Counted from the first letter of the stretch, positions 5,990 to 15,916 are shown. The stretch: DNA of 64,000 bases from Paenibacillus xylanilyticus (GCF_013359935.1 NZ_JABMCB010000187.1:1-64000), one strand, 5' to 3'. Numbers and translations: made by a program. The notes: a model not told the origin generated them from the sequence alone.

Positions 5990-8382
5990 ACTTGTGCCTG
6001 ACGCTGGATCTCCTTGGCGCTTAGCGCTTTGTCATACAATTTTACATTATCCATTTTCCCTTGATAGAACGGATCAGCAGCATACCGACTCTTGCCCAGA
6101 TAGGCGTCCGTAACGTTAAGATCGTTCGGATTAAACGTGATTTCAGAGCTGCTCGCTACCGATTTTCCGTTTACATATAAGGTACCCGTATCTCCTTGAA
6201 GCGTGACAGCCACATGAACCCATTGCTTGGTGGGCAGCGCTTCAGCCGCAATTAGACTCTGGTCACGGCCCTGATCATGAATGGTGAATTGGAGAGCGCC
6301 ATTATGCTGGGATGGCGTCAGGAACATATGCCGGGTCAAACCATTGCCGAAGTCGAAAATGCGCTGCCAAGCCCCGCCCCCGTCCCAGTTTACCCAGGCA
6401 CTGAAGGTGAAGTCTGTCGTGTCCGTGAGGATTCCAGGCAGCTGAATGTAGCTGTCTTTTCCGTTAAAAGCAGCAGCCTGATTTTTGCTGCCAATAGCTG
6501 AGCTTAGTATGTTAAAGGCCTGACCGTGATAGCTGTTCTTGCTGTAATCCTCGGCGATTTTGGCAAGTTTTTTGTTCTCAAAGGTATACTCACCCAGCAG
6601 CTGGCCCTTCGCCTGTTCCGGCACGATCACGTTGAATGTCTTGGTAGCTGTAGCTGTTCCTTTTCGGATCGTTGCGGTCAATTTCACTTTGGCATCCCCT
6701 TTACCACTGCGCGGCCGATTTACTGCGCCGTCAGCCGATAGGACAGAGGGGAGAGAAGACTTCCATGTGATCTGACTATCACGTGTACCTGTGGTGGGAA
6801 GGGAGAGATCGAAGAAGATATTCTCCGTATTTCCAAGGTTCAGATCCTTTTTCACAGCCAGTACGACATCCTGATCTTTCAAGGCAATCATCTGACTTCC
6901 CCAGATCGCTACACCGGAGGAAGAGAGGGCACTGAAGGTCAGTACGTTCTGCTGGGAATCCGAATCCCACTCTTGGGTAAAGACACCTTCATAAACCACA
7001 TCATTGGACGTGATTCGTACCTTGTTGTTTCCCTGGAGACTCCATTTTCCTGTGACAGCACCAGTAACCTGGCCATCTGCTGTGAACTGAACGATCTGGG
7101 ACGGCTTAATCTCGGCTGTAATATCCTTCCCGTGATTAACCCATTTGTATGAACCGGCAGCATTTTGCGCCGTCACTTGTAGTGTATCTCCCTTAATACC
7201 CGCATAACGATAAGGAGATACGACCGGCCATCCTTCGGAGTTCATGTGCATCTCATGTACACGGACTTCATGCTCTTCTCCGCGATTCGGAAAGCGCGAG
7301 TGGAAGATCAGGAACTGCTTGCCGCTCTCTTCATCATAATAGGCGGAGTTATGCCCTGGAGAGACATATCCTGTGCCCTGGCCTGTGCCTGGGTCGCCGA
7401 TCTGTCTTTGGAACAGGAAGTTCCCCAGCAATTTTACACCAAACGGCTCAATGGACTGGTCATCAAATAACGGTTTATCCTTGTCAGCCATGACCTTGAT
7501 CATATCGTTGCCTTCAGCATCGTAGAAGGGGCCATCCGGAGTCTTGGAGCGTGCTACGCGAATGTTATATCCACCGTCAGCACCGAGTCCGCCATAAGAC
7601 ATGTACAGATAGTAGTAATCGGTTTCGGGACTGTAGAGCATATATGGTGCTTCAATGCGGCTATGGTTACCACCGGTCAGCTTTTTGCCATAGCCCTGAT
7701 TGGGCAGCGGTTTTCCGGTTGTCTCGTCCATTTCCAGTATGAAAATGCCCCCGGAATAGGAACCGTAGACCATCCATAACTTGCCGTCTTTATCAAAAAA
7801 CACATCCGGATCGACCACATTGGGATGCTTGGTCGCATCATATATGGTGCCATCTTCACTGATTTCATCCCACATGCCTGATTTCAGCAGAATACCCTGA
7901 TCCTTGTACGGTCCTTCAATGTTGTCAGCTACGGCAACCCCGAGTGCAGAGCGGGGAGAATCCCCTTTGCATGCATTATAGTACATATAATATTTTCCAT
8001 CTGCCAGCTGAATGACGTCTGCAGCCCAGAGTGTATCGGTCTGAGCCCACTGCAGGGCTTCGGCGAATTCCTTGGTTACATTGGGAACAACCGGATTGTC
8101 ATCCGTAACTCCTGATGCAACTGAATTCCAGCTGATCAGGTCTTTGGACTTCGCTACTTGCAGATGAGAGCCGAAAACATAATAAGTATCTTCAACCTTA
8201 ATGACAGAAGGGTCATGAACGGAAACGTTCTTAAAGGTTGGAACCTGATTTTCGCTCCATGTGGTGGAACTTTGCGAATTGAGAGCAGTTGAGGCTGTGC
8301 TGTCCGCCAAAGCGGAGATTGGCGATAGAGGTGGTGCAGCGAGCAGTGCCGTACTAAGTGCAATGACCAAATGACGCTTCAT
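5980..8382 (-). CDS. Secreted GH43 endo-arabinanase with LamG domain
   Basis: The 800-residue protein has a signal peptide (1-26), a five-bladed GH43 domain (about 52-390), a lipocalin-like arabinanase C-domain (about 395-500), an atypical Ig-like domain (about 510-590) and a C-terminal LamG/concanavalin domain (about 595-795). The catalytic triad is visible: base D57 in HDPS, pKa-modulating D191 in VVDPDVFF and acid E244 in RIEAPY; the GHNS motif fits the central metal-binding His of Abn2-type enzymes. It should cut alpha-1,5-arabinan outside the cell. Two extra domains make it much longer than B. subtilis Abn2 (about 470). Start supported by AAAGGGGA before the ATG. It is divergent from the GH51 gene that would finish the products. 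Confidence 0.9.
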   Translation of the reverse strand: MKRHLVIALSTALLAAPPLSPISALADSTASTALNSQSSTTWSENQVPTFKNVSVHDPSVIKVEDTYYVFGSHLQVAKSKDLISWNSVASGVTDDNPVVPNVTKEFAEALQWAQTDTLWAADVIQLADGKYYMYYNACKGDSPRSALGVAVADNIEGPYKDQGILLKSGMWDEISEDGTIYDATKHPNVVDPDVFFDKDGKLWMVYGSYSGGIFILEMDETTGKPLPNQGYGKKLTGGNHSRIEAPYMLYSPETDYYYLYMSYGGLGADGGYNIRVARSKTPDGPFYDAEGNDMIKVMADKDKPLFDDQSIEPFGVKLLGNFLFQRQIGDPGTGQGTGYVSPGHNSAYYDEESGKQFLIFHSRFPNRGEEHEVRVHEMHMNSEGWPVVSPYRYAGIKGDTLQVTAQNAAGSYKWVNHGKDITAEIKPSQIVQFTADGQVTGAVTGKWSLQGNNKVRITSNDVVYEGVFTQEWDSDSQQNVLTFSALSSSGVAIWGSQMIALKDQDVVLAVKKDLNLGNTENIFFDLSLPTTGTRDSQITWKSSLPSVLSADGAVNRPRSGKGDAKVKLTATIRKGTATATKTFNVIVPEQAKGQLLGEYTFENKKLAKIAEDYSKNSYHGQAFNILSSAIGSKNQAAAFNGKDSYIQLPGILTDTTDFTFSAWVNWDGGGAWQRIFDFGNGLTRHMFLTPSQHNGALQFTIHDQGRDQSLIAAEALPTKQWVHVAVTLQGDTGTLYVNGKSVASSSEITFNPNDLNVTDAYLGKSRYAADPFYQGKMDNVKLYDKALSAKEIQRQAQVKP

Positions 8383-8470
8383 ACGTATCCCCTTTCTTCA
8401 TTCACAAAATAAAATAAGTGAGAATTACAACCAGTGAAAGTGGCAGTGCTGTCCTCCTTTCGCACATTGT

Positions 8471-8499
8471 TTGAATCAAGCGCTTACATTCGCTATAAT
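8471..8499 (+). promoter_or_regulatory. Sigma-A promoter with CcpA (cre) site in the spacer
   Basis: TTGAAT (8471-8476), a 17-bp spacer, and a perfect TATAAT (8494-8499). The spacer holds TCAAGCGCTTACA, a near-consensus catabolite-responsive element on either strand. It points to the GH51 gene about 220 bp away; a bound CcpA here could also affect the divergent arabinanase gene. Confidence 0.65.
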
Positions 8500-8625
8500 A
8501 TCAATTAATTTATATATTTGTAAACCATGTTGTTGAGGATGAGTGCAAAAAGCAAAATTGCCTCTTGAAGACTGAATTATTAATGGATTTCTTGCTGGTT
8601 TGAACTTTTCTGTTGAAAATCCAAT

Positions 8626-8655
8626 TTGAAATGATTACTATTACGAGTATATAAT
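8626..8655 (+). promoter_or_regulatory. Second sigma-A promoter for the GH51 gene
   Basis: TTGAAA (8626-8631), an 18-bp spacer and TATAAT (8650-8655), about 70 bp before the ATG. No cre-like site overlaps this one. Confidence 0.5.
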
Positions 8656-8724
8656 ATGTTTATAAATTTATTAATCATTCATGTTTATATGAACTATTAA
8701 AGTATCTACATAGGAGGCATAACG

Positions 8725-11700
8725 ATGAGCAGTTATCAGGAGCAGATCATTGCGCACTACAAGTTTGAGGATGCGAACAACATCGGTAAGGATTATTCGG
8801 GTCAAGGGAAGGATAGTATTGCGGCAGGTGAATCGGTCCCATCGGTAGAGAAAGTGCAGGGGAGAGCTGCAGCTACGTTTGCAGGAGGAGCGAATGGTAC
8901 ATCGTATTTGCAATTACCGGCAGATCTATTTCAGAATGTAAGCGATAAAACGGGCATTACTGTGGCAACCTGGGTGAATTTGAACAAGGGGTTCAATGTG
9001 TGGGAGCGGATTTTTGACTTCGGTAAAGGCGAAAAGGGCCCCTATTTATTTTTGACGAGACAATTAAGAGGCACATTATCCGCGGAAGATGATCTGGTTG
9101 TGGATCCGGGCCGGGGATTTGCTGCGGGAGAATGGATGCACGTGGCCTTGACGGTAATTGGTACTCAGGGAGGTACACTCAGTAGTGCCGGTCCGATTGT
9201 CTATGTGAACGGAGAGAAAATTGCAGATGGCTCCATCAGTCAGACGTCCAGCGGGAACTATGCGAAGCTGCGCAGATGGTTCGATTCGTTTACCGATTCG
9301 GCCAATTATAGCCAGAATTTCATCGGACGCTCCCAGTACGCAGCAGATACGGATTTTGCCGGCTCGCTGTCCGATTTTCGGATTTATCAGGCAGGACTGA
9401 CAATGGACGAGGTCATAGAAGTGATGTGTGAATCGTTGACCGACGAAGAGATTGTCAAATTGGCAGGAGATAAATATTTATCTTTTCCGACCCGTATCAT
9501 TACCAAAGACATTTCACTGCCTGCGGATTTGCTTGGCGGCAAAGTGAAGGTGAAATGGCAGTCCGATCGCCCTGAGGCGCTGTCACATCAAGGAGAAGTC
9601 CAGTCCATTTCCTCAGCACAGGAGGTTAGACTGAATGCACTTTTGAGTAAGGGCGAGAGCACGCTGAATCAGCGTTTTGATGTATCCGTACTGCCTGAGG
9701 GTCTGCCACCCTATACGCTAACAATCCATGGAAATCAGACCGTCGCTGATATCAGCGAGGTGATGTACGGCTTGTTCTACGAGGACATTAACAATGCGGC
9801 TGACGGCGGAATCTATGCAGAGCTTGTTCAGAACCGTTCATTTGAATCCTTTGCATTTGATACGTATTCGCATGCTTCTGGCGAATGTGGATGTTCCACC
9901 GGCCGGAACCGTGATCCTTTGTTTGCCTGGTCAGGCGATACGGAAAAAATGATTGTGCAGCATGAAGGTGGATTGAATGTGCATTTCAATCTTGAAGATC
10001 CCGATGCGAATGCCTACTATGTGACGGTTCAGGATGGAGCGACGATTCGTAATCGCGGATTCTCGGATACCAATCAGCATTGTGCCATGTCCATCAAGAA
10101 AGGTGCGCAGTACGACTTCACCATCTGGGCCAAAGCGGAGTCGGCCGGTGCAATCACAATTCAATTGCAGGATGGAAAAGGGAACACAATCAGTGATTCT
10201 GTTTCTCTTCATATGCATGGAGGGGGCACCTGGAAAAAGTACGGTGTTGTCCATGCAGATGTTGAGGGTAACAATCAGGAGATTGTCCTTACAGGCACAG
10301 AGACAGCTCTCGGACAGTTGGTGCTCGCTTTTGAAGGCGAGATTTCCATCGACATGGTGTCATTGATACCCCGGGACGTATGGGGAGCAGATCCTGGTGA
10401 AGAAGAAATATCCGCATCAGCCCATGCCAACTACAAAGGGAACCCGAACTACCGGCTGAGGAAGGATCTGGTTCAGGCACTCGTCAACATGCATCCCAAG
10501 TTTCTGCGTTTTCCGGGCGGCTGCATCTCGGAGGGATCGTTTATTTGGGATAATGTGTATGACTGGAAGGATTCCATAGGAGCGGTTGAGCTGCGCAAAG
10601 AGAACTACAATGTCTGGGGTTATATGATGACAATGGGGCTCGGATATATGGAATATTTCCAATTGGCTGAAGATTTGAATGCTGCTCCTGTTCCGGTGAT
10701 GGCCTGTGGTGTTTTGTGTCAGGCGCGCTCGGATTATGCACATCCGGCTGGCGGTGCCTTGAGGGACTATTACATCAAAAACTTCACCGACCTGATTGAT
10801 TTTGCCCTCAGTACAGATGTTGAACATAACGAATGGGCGGCAATACGAAGTCAAATGGGGCATCCTGAACCGTTTGATCTGCGCTATCTCGGTGTGGGTA
10901 ATGAGAACTGGGGAACCGAATTCTTTGCCAACTTTGAGGTGTTCAAAACATCCATTGATGACTATATGAAGCTGAACTATCCTGAACATGAATTGCATAT
11001 TATTTCAACGGTTGGTGCACAAGCGGATGATGATGCGTACCAGCAGGGGTGGAAATTCCTCAGCGGAAATCTCACGGGATCGGCTCAGATTGCGTTTGCG
11101 GATGGTCAGGAGGTCATCGAAGAAACGGTAACCTGGTACGAGAATCAGGACGATTACATGGATACCATTGCGGACGAACACTATTATCGGTCCAATGATT
11201 ATTTGCTGAATAACGTGGATCGGTACAACTATTATAAGCGAGCGTATCACGAGGATGGGCGTATAAACTGGAAGGAGACCTCCAAGGTCTTTGTCGGAGA
11301 GTACGCATCCACGGATAAAAATACACTCGCAGGCGCCGTTGCTGAAGCAGCGGTGATGACCGGCTTTGAAAACAATGCAGATGTCGTTCGTTTGGCTGCT
11401 TACGCGCCATTGTTTAACAAGGTGCTGACGGACGGAACCTACCGTTGGACACCGGACTGCATCTGGTTTGACGATGAAACGGTATGGTACACACCGAATT
11501 ACTACGTTCAGCATCTTTTTGCAAAATACGTTGGAGAACAGGTGATCGGTACTTCGTTTACGACGTACAGCAAAGGCAAGCCGGTGAAGCTCATTCCGCG
11601 TGGCGGGATCGAGATTGCAACGGGTAACGCAGACATTCTGGTGAAGCGTGTCACGGTCACATCAAACGAGGACGGCAGTGTGCTATTGGATGAGGATTTC

Positions 11701-12498
11701 AGGGAGATGGCGGAGCTCAGTACAGCTTGGGGTCTGATTCCTGGTGCGAATGGTTATACGCTTGAAGCTGGAAAGGGGCTTATTCTGAAATCACAGCCGA
11801 GTGGGTTGAATGGGTTATATCTTCTGAATGAGGAATGGACCAATTACAAAGTGCAAGTCGAAACCAAACGTTTGACAGGTGAGGATGGTTTCTATGTCGG
11901 TGTGGGACTTACGGACATTTCACCTGAAAAGAAAGACGTCATTGAATATGCGATCGGTTATGGTGGCGAAGCAACGGGAGTTAAAGTGTATAAACAAGGT
12001 GTCGAAGGCTACACACTTGGGGACTATTCATCAAGTTCAGCAGCAGGTAACATGAGAGCTGCCAGTTATGAACCGTTGGAGAGCGATATCGATTATACGA
12101 TCACTGTTAATTATGGCGGGGACACCGGTAAGAGCTTGATCTGCTCCTACACGGACGGACATACGACCAGCAGCGTTTTGGATTACAAGCTTGAAGCGTA
12201 CAATCGTGAGGTGTTCCATTCCGTAACGAAAGATGCACAGCATGTATATGTAAAACTGGTCAATGCAGACAGCGTGGATAAAGCTACACAGGTCCGCATT
12301 CAGGAACTGAATGTGAAGGCTGCAGCTCGTTTGATTACACTCAGCGGCGAACATGCATTGGTTCATGTTCCGAATGTGAATCAGAAAAATGATGAGAAAG
12401 TGGTACCGCAAGAACAGGAGATCAGACTGGACGGTGACACGGTGGTTCTTGACTTACCGGCTCATTCAGTTAGTGTTCTCATTATGAATCGCCTGTAA
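8725..12498 (+). CDS. GH51 alpha-L-arabinofuranosidase, multidomain, no signal peptide
   Basis: At 1257 residues this is about two and a half times a plain GH51 enzyme. Order: LamG/concanavalin domain (about 8-235), Ig-like domain (about 250-322), a beta-sandwich region with CBM4_9-like features (about 325-560), the GH51 barrel with acid/base E727 in GVGNENWG and nucleophile E859 in FVGEYAS, then a C-terminal half with a DUF1080-like jelly roll (about 985-1190). It should release terminal arabinofuranose from arabinan or arabinoxylan oligomers. AGGAGG lies 8 bases before the ATG, and the N-terminus has no signal peptide, so it is predicted cytoplasmic despite carbohydrate-binding domains. LamG and Ig-like domains resemble those of the divergent arabinanase but come in the opposite order. 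Confidence 0.88.
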   Translation: MSSYQEQIIAHYKFEDANNIGKDYSGQGKDSIAAGESVPSVEKVQGRAAATFAGGANGTSYLQLPADLFQNVSDKTGITVATWVNLNKGFNVWERIFDFGKGEKGPYLFLTRQLRGTLSAEDDLVVDPGRGFAAGEWMHVALTVIGTQGGTLSSAGPIVYVNGEKIADGSISQTSSGNYAKLRRWFDSFTDSANYSQNFIGRSQYAADTDFAGSLSDFRIYQAGLTMDEVIEVMCESLTDEEIVKLAGDKYLSFPTRIITKDISLPADLLGGKVKVKWQSDRPEALSHQGEVQSISSAQEVRLNALLSKGESTLNQRFDVSVLPEGLPPYTLTIHGNQTVADISEVMYGLFYEDINNAADGGIYAELVQNRSFESFAFDTYSHASGECGCSTGRNRDPLFAWSGDTEKMIVQHEGGLNVHFNLEDPDANAYYVTVQDGATIRNRGFSDTNQHCAMSIKKGAQYDFTIWAKAESAGAITIQLQDGKGNTISDSVSLHMHGGGTWKKYGVVHADVEGNNQEIVLTGTETALGQLVLAFEGEISIDMVSLIPRDVWGADPGEEEISASAHANYKGNPNYRLRKDLVQALVNMHPKFLRFPGGCISEGSFIWDNVYDWKDSIGAVELRKENYNVWGYMMTMGLGYMEYFQLAEDLNAAPVPVMACGVLCQARSDYAHPAGGALRDYYIKNFTDLIDFALSTDVEHNEWAAIRSQMGHPEPFDLRYLGVGNENWGTEFFANFEVFKTSIDDYMKLNYPEHELHIISTVGAQADDDAYQQGWKFLSGNLTGSAQIAFADGQEVIEETVTWYENQDDYMDTIADEHYYRSNDYLLNNVDRYNYYKRAYHEDGRINWKETSKVFVGEYASTDKNTLAGAVAEAAVMTGFENNADVVRLAAYAPLFNKVLTDGTYRWTPDCIWFDDETVWYTPNYYVQHLFAKYVGEQVIGTSFTTYSKGKPVKLIPRGGIEIATGNADILVKRVTVTSNEDGSVLLDEDFREMAELSTAWGLIPGANGYTLEAGKGLILKSQPSGLNGLYLLNEEWTNYKVQVETKRLTGEDGFYVGVGLTDISPEKKDVIEYAIGYGGEATGVKVYKQGVEGYTLGDYSSSSAAGNMRAASYEPLESDIDYTITVNYGGDTGKSLICSYTDGHTTSSVLDYKLEAYNREVFHSVTKDAQHVYVKLVNADSVDKATQVRIQELNVKAAARLITLSGEHALVHVPNVNQKNDEKVVPQEQEIRLDGDTVVLDLPAHSVSVLIMNRL

Positions 12499-12518
12499 AA
12501 TAATATTTTTTTTAAAGA

Positions 12519-12565
12519 ATGCCCCTTTCATACAGACATTATTTGTCTGCGTGAAGGGGGCATTT
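12519..12565. terminator. Hairpin between convergent genes
   Basis: AATGCCCC-TTTCA-TACAGAC pairs with GTCTGCGTGAAG-GGGGCATT. T tracts are weak on both sides, but its position between the GH51 gene and ktrB suggests a shared terminator. Confidence 0.6.
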
Positions 12566-12627
12566 AGATAGGATTGTTTAAAAAAGTAGAATCACAATTG
12601 TGGGTACGTAGAGAGTTAAACTATTCG

Positions 12628-14025
12628 TTACCCAATGAGTACATGATCCTCTGCATAGCCGATTTTGGACGTACGTTTCTTCTGAGCTAGAGCAAAGGCT
12701 AGCGTCAATGGCCCCAACCGACCTGCAAACATCGTAATGATGACAATGATTTTACCAGGAACACTCAGCTCACTTGTCAGGCCCATCGAGAGTCCTGTGG
12801 TGCTAAAAGCAGAAGTCGCTTCAAACAGGACATCCAGAAAGTGTTTTTCGAGAATGCCTTCTGAGATGGATAGAAGTATGGATATTCCAAGCACAAACGC
12901 GAGGGAACTCATAACAACAGCAAGTGCGCGCATAACGGTTTCTTCTGCTATTTTACGCTCAAAAGCATGTATTTGCCCACCGCCCCGGAATGTCTGTATG
13001 GTCGCCAGAACGAGCACGACAAAGGTGTTTATTTTAATACCTCCACCAGTCCCGCCTGAAGAAGCTCCAATAAACATCAGAATAATAATAAAAAATTGGG
13101 ATGTGGCAAGCATACTGCCAATGTCTATGGTATTGAACCCTGAGCTTCTGGGAGCAGTACCCTGAAATAAAGCAGCCCATATGCGTTCACCATAAGATAA
13201 TTCAGCAAACGTAGACGGATTCCAACTTTCAAGTAAGAAGATGATGATAAATCCAATCAGGTACAACGAAGAGCTGCCGATGATCACGATTTTGGAATGT
13301 AAAGATAGCTTTCTCCAGGATCGTTTGCGAAATAGATCGACAACCACAATATAACCCAATCCACCAATGATAAATAGAGTAATGATCGTAAGATTTACAA
13401 CCGGGTCACCGACAAAAGGTGAAAGACTGTCAGCCCATAGTGAGAATCCCGCATTGTTGAAGGCAGAGACAGAATGGAAAATTGCATAATAGAAAGCTTG
13501 TCCCCATCCAAGTTCACCATGCCATCGAAAGGTAAGCACCAATGTGGCCAGCGCTTCAAAAGCAAAGGCGATTAGCACGATATACAATGAAAGCTTAACC
13601 AATCCTTGTGCGGAAGAGGAGTTGGTAGCTTGCTGAATAAGCAGCCTTTGTTTTAGCCCGATCCGTTTGCCTAATATAATGGCAACCATTACGCCTAGCG
13701 TCATAAATCCCAATCCGCCAACCTGAATCAAAATCATGATAATGACTTGGCCGAATGTCGAAAATACACTTCCGGTATCAAGGACAACCAATCCATTAAC
13801 ACATATTGCAGAGGTCGCAGTGAATAAGGCATCGAGCAATCCGACCGACTTTCCATCACTGGCTGACAGTGGCAGTGCAAGCAATATCGCTCCAACCCAG
13901 ATCAGGGCGAAGAAAATAATCATGATGAGCTGGGGAGGACTCATATTATTTTTCAGCTTGTTCACAATCGACTCGATGCTGTTTAGAGATGAGGTTCTCG
14001 GTACGTGTTTATTTCTTTTTGCCAT
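12628..14025 (-). CDS. KtrB-type potassium channel subunit
   Basis: The 465-residue membrane protein has the fourfold membrane-pore-membrane plan of Trk/Ktr channels. Each pore loop shows a filter-type motif: TSAICVNGL, SAFNNAGFS, TAPRSSGFNT and TSAFSTTGLS. It forms the ion path for potassium uptake and needs the KtrA ring encoded just upstream. ATG 14025 is preferred (GGAG 7 bases upstream); a GTG two codons earlier also fits. The start lies within the last 17 bases of ktrA, so the two are coupled. The ISLAL-type basic N-terminus (about 30 residues) is cytoplasmic. Confidence 0.92.
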   Translation of the reverse strand: MAKRNKHVPRTSSLNSIESIVNKLKNNMSPPQLIMIIFFALIWVGAILLALPLSASDGKSVGLLDALFTATSAICVNGLVVLDTGSVFSTFGQVIIMILIQVGGLGFMTLGVMVAIILGKRIGLKQRLLIQQATNSSSAQGLVKLSLYIVLIAFAFEALATLVLTFRWHGELGWGQAFYYAIFHSVSAFNNAGFSLWADSLSPFVGDPVVNLTIITLFIIGGLGYIVVVDLFRKRSWRKLSLHSKIVIIGSSSLYLIGFIIIFLLESWNPSTFAELSYGERIWAALFQGTAPRSSGFNTIDIGSMLATSQFFIIILMFIGASSGGTGGGIKINTFVVLVLATIQTFRGGGQIHAFERKIAEETVMRALAVVMSSLAFVLGISILLSISEGILEKHFLDVLFEATSAFSTTGLSMGLTSELSVPGKIIVIITMFAGRLGPLTLAFALAQKKRTSKIGYAEDHVLIG

Positions 14026-14674
14026 AGTCACTCTCCAGATTTCGTATGTCTTCGTTACTTCCGATTAACAAGAGCATATCTCCTGTACAGATTGTGTCCT
14101 CTGCCATCGGAGAAATGTTCAGGTCGCTTCCCGTTTTAATGGCAATAACGGTACAGCCATATTCTGCCCGAATATTAAGTTCTTGCAGAGTTTTCTGATT
14201 CATACTTTCGGGGGCTTTGATCTCGACCAGGTTATAATCAGGTGATAATTCTATGGAATCAATAATATTGTCAGAGCTAAGCTGATTCCCCAGCCTTGTA
14301 GCCATGTCCCGTTCCGGATAAACGATCCGATCGGCACCGATCTTGCTAAGCACACTTCCGTGGTTGTCATTTTTAGCTTTGGCTGTCACTTGGGGAACAT
14401 GAAGTTCTTTCAATAAAAGTGTCGTCAAAATACTCGCTTGCAGATCTTCGCCGATCGCGACAATGGCGTGGGAGAAATTGCTAGCTCCAAGTTCCATAAG
14501 GACTGATTTGTCGGTGCAATCTGCCTGAACGACATGGGTTGCTATTGTTGACATTTCCTGAACCAGATTTTCATTTTTGTCTACTGCGAGCACTTCATGT
14601 CCGTTGTTAATGAGTGCCCGTGTCAGGCTTGAACCGAATCGTCCAAGGCCAAGCACAATAAACTGTTTTTTCAT
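14009..14674 (-). CDS. KtrA regulatory subunit (RCK protein)
   Basis: The 221-residue soluble protein starts with a Rossmann fold, GLGRFGSSL followed by the acidic strand end AVDKN, typical of the RCK_N (TrkA_N) domain that binds ATP/ADP. A C-terminal RCK_C domain (about 135-215) follows, the place where c-di-AMP binds in known KtrA proteins. The ring gates KtrB. ATG 14674 is chosen over 14686 because GAGGG lies 5 bases before it. A sigma-A-like -10 (TATAAT on the minus strand, 14705-14710) lies about 30 bp upstream with a poor -35. I could not recognise a c-di-AMP (ydaO-type) leader. Confidence 0.92.
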   Translation of the reverse strand: MKKQFIVLGLGRFGSSLTRALINNGHEVLAVDKNENLVQEMSTIATHVVQADCTDKSVLMELGASNFSHAIVAIGEDLQASILTTLLLKELHVPQVTAKAKNDNHGSVLSKIGADRIVYPERDMATRLGNQLSSDNIIDSIELSPDYNLVEIKAPESMNQKTLQELNIRAEYGCTVIAIKTGSDLNISPMAEDTICTGDMLLLIGSNEDIRNLESDYGKKK

Positions 14675-14704
14675 AATATCCCTCATTTGTTTTCAAAATT
14701 AATT

Positions 14705-14733
14705 CATTATACCTGCAGATGAGAATGGGTAAA
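14705..14733 (-). promoter_or_regulatory. Probable ktrAB promoter
   Basis: The minus strand shows TTTACC, 16 bp, TATAAT. The -10 is perfect, the -35 weak. The rest of 14734-14960 holds a TTGCA-N8-TGCAA inverted repeat (14847-14864) of unknown meaning. Confidence 0.4.
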
Positions 14734-14995
14734 TATTACATTACGAATACAGGATTGTAAGGTTTCAATTGTAATGAAAAGTTAGGGAAGACACTTCATT
14801 ATTCTGAGATATGTATGGATCAGGTGAAGCATTACATTTTAACTGCTTGCAGTAAGTATTGCAACCAATAGTACCTATAAGTTATTCTGCTTTTTGGTTA
14901 ACGTTAGAGTCAACAGAAGATACCTAAAGTAAATAACCTACACTATTGTCTCTGAATGTCTGCTCCTATAATAAATTTGAAGGAGGAGACAGCTC

Positions 14996-15901
14996 ATGCG
15001 TTCCAACTACAAACAATTTATAAGAAATATTCCGCTTCATCTTATGATTCTGCCAGGACTGCTCATCATTATTGTATTCGGTTACATTCCGATGGCGGGT
15101 CTTTCCATTGCCTTTCAGAATTTCTCTCCAATTGCCGGATTCAAAAACATGAACTGGGTAGGCTTGGAAAACTTCCGGTACCTGTTTGATCTTCCCGGGT
15201 TTGGGCAGGTCGTATGGAATACGGTATTTATCTCTGTCATGAAAATTATATCGGGCTTGGTGATTCCTGTACTTGTGGCCTTACTGCTCAACGAAGTACG
15301 CAAAACCGGATTTAAACGAACGATTCAGACAGTCATTTATATGCCTCACTTTTTTTCGTGGGTGATCCTGGCCGGTATTATCGTCGATGTGTTATCTCCG
15401 AGCAGCGGGATTGTCAATATGCTGCTCAAGGCACTAGGAATGGAACCGATTCAATTCCTGGCGAGCAACGACTGGTTTCCATACATACTTGTCATTACTG
15501 ATCAATGGAAAGAATTCGGTTTTGGCACGATCATTTATTTGGCGGCATTGACCAGCATTGATAAGTCCCTCTATGAGGCAGCCGTCATGGACGGAGCAGG
15601 ACGATGGAAGCAGACTTGGCATATTACGCTGCCCGGAATTCGTCCCATCGTCATTTTGATGGTGACCCTGAGTCTTGGAAATGTACTTAACGGTGGATTC
15701 GATCAGGTATTCAATCTGTACAATCCATTGGTCTACGAATCAGGCGATATTTTGGATACGATGATCTATCGAATCGGTTTGCAGGACGCCCAATACTCGG
15801 TTTCTACGGCACTTGGTCTGATCAAATCGGTAGTTTCATTCATCTTTATTGGACTTGGTTATTTCCTGGCCTATCGGTTTGCCAATTATCGAATATTTTA
15901 G
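14996..15901 (+). CDS. Sugar ABC importer permease, LplB type (system 1)
   Basis: The 301-residue protein has six membrane helices and the permease signature loop YEAAVMDGAGRWKQTW followed by ITLP, which contacts the ATPase. It matches the LplB/YteP group that pairs with YtcP-type permeases and large binding lipoproteins in Paenibacillus and Bacillus. AAGGAGGAGA lies 7 bases before the ATG. A TATAAT at 14967-14972 with TTGTCT 15 bp upstream may be the promoter. First gene of a run of five on the plus strand: permease, permease, sensor kinase, regulator, binding protein. No ATPase gene is present. Confidence 0.87.
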   Translation: MRSNYKQFIRNIPLHLMILPGLLIIIVFGYIPMAGLSIAFQNFSPIAGFKNMNWVGLENFRYLFDLPGFGQVVWNTVFISVMKIISGLVIPVLVALLLNEVRKTGFKRTIQTVIYMPHFFSWVILAGIIVDVLSPSSGIVNMLLKALGMEPIQFLASNDWFPYILVITDQWKEFGFGTIIYLAALTSIDKSLYEAAVMDGAGRWKQTWHITLPGIRPIVILMVTLSLGNVLNGGFDQVFNLYNPLVYESGDILDTMIYRIGLQDAQYSVSTALGLIKSVVSFIFIGLGYFLAYRFANYRIF

Positions 15902-15916
15902 AAAGGAGGCAGGATC

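Noticed and set aside
8383-8724. AraR operator
   Set aside because: No full ATTTGTACGTACAAAT-like site was seen, only a half-like ATTTGTAAAC.
14687-14995. c-di-AMP (ydaO-type) riboswitch before ktrA
   Set aside because: ktrAB is under this riboswitch in B. subtilis, so I looked for it, but the conserved GC-rich blocks are not present.
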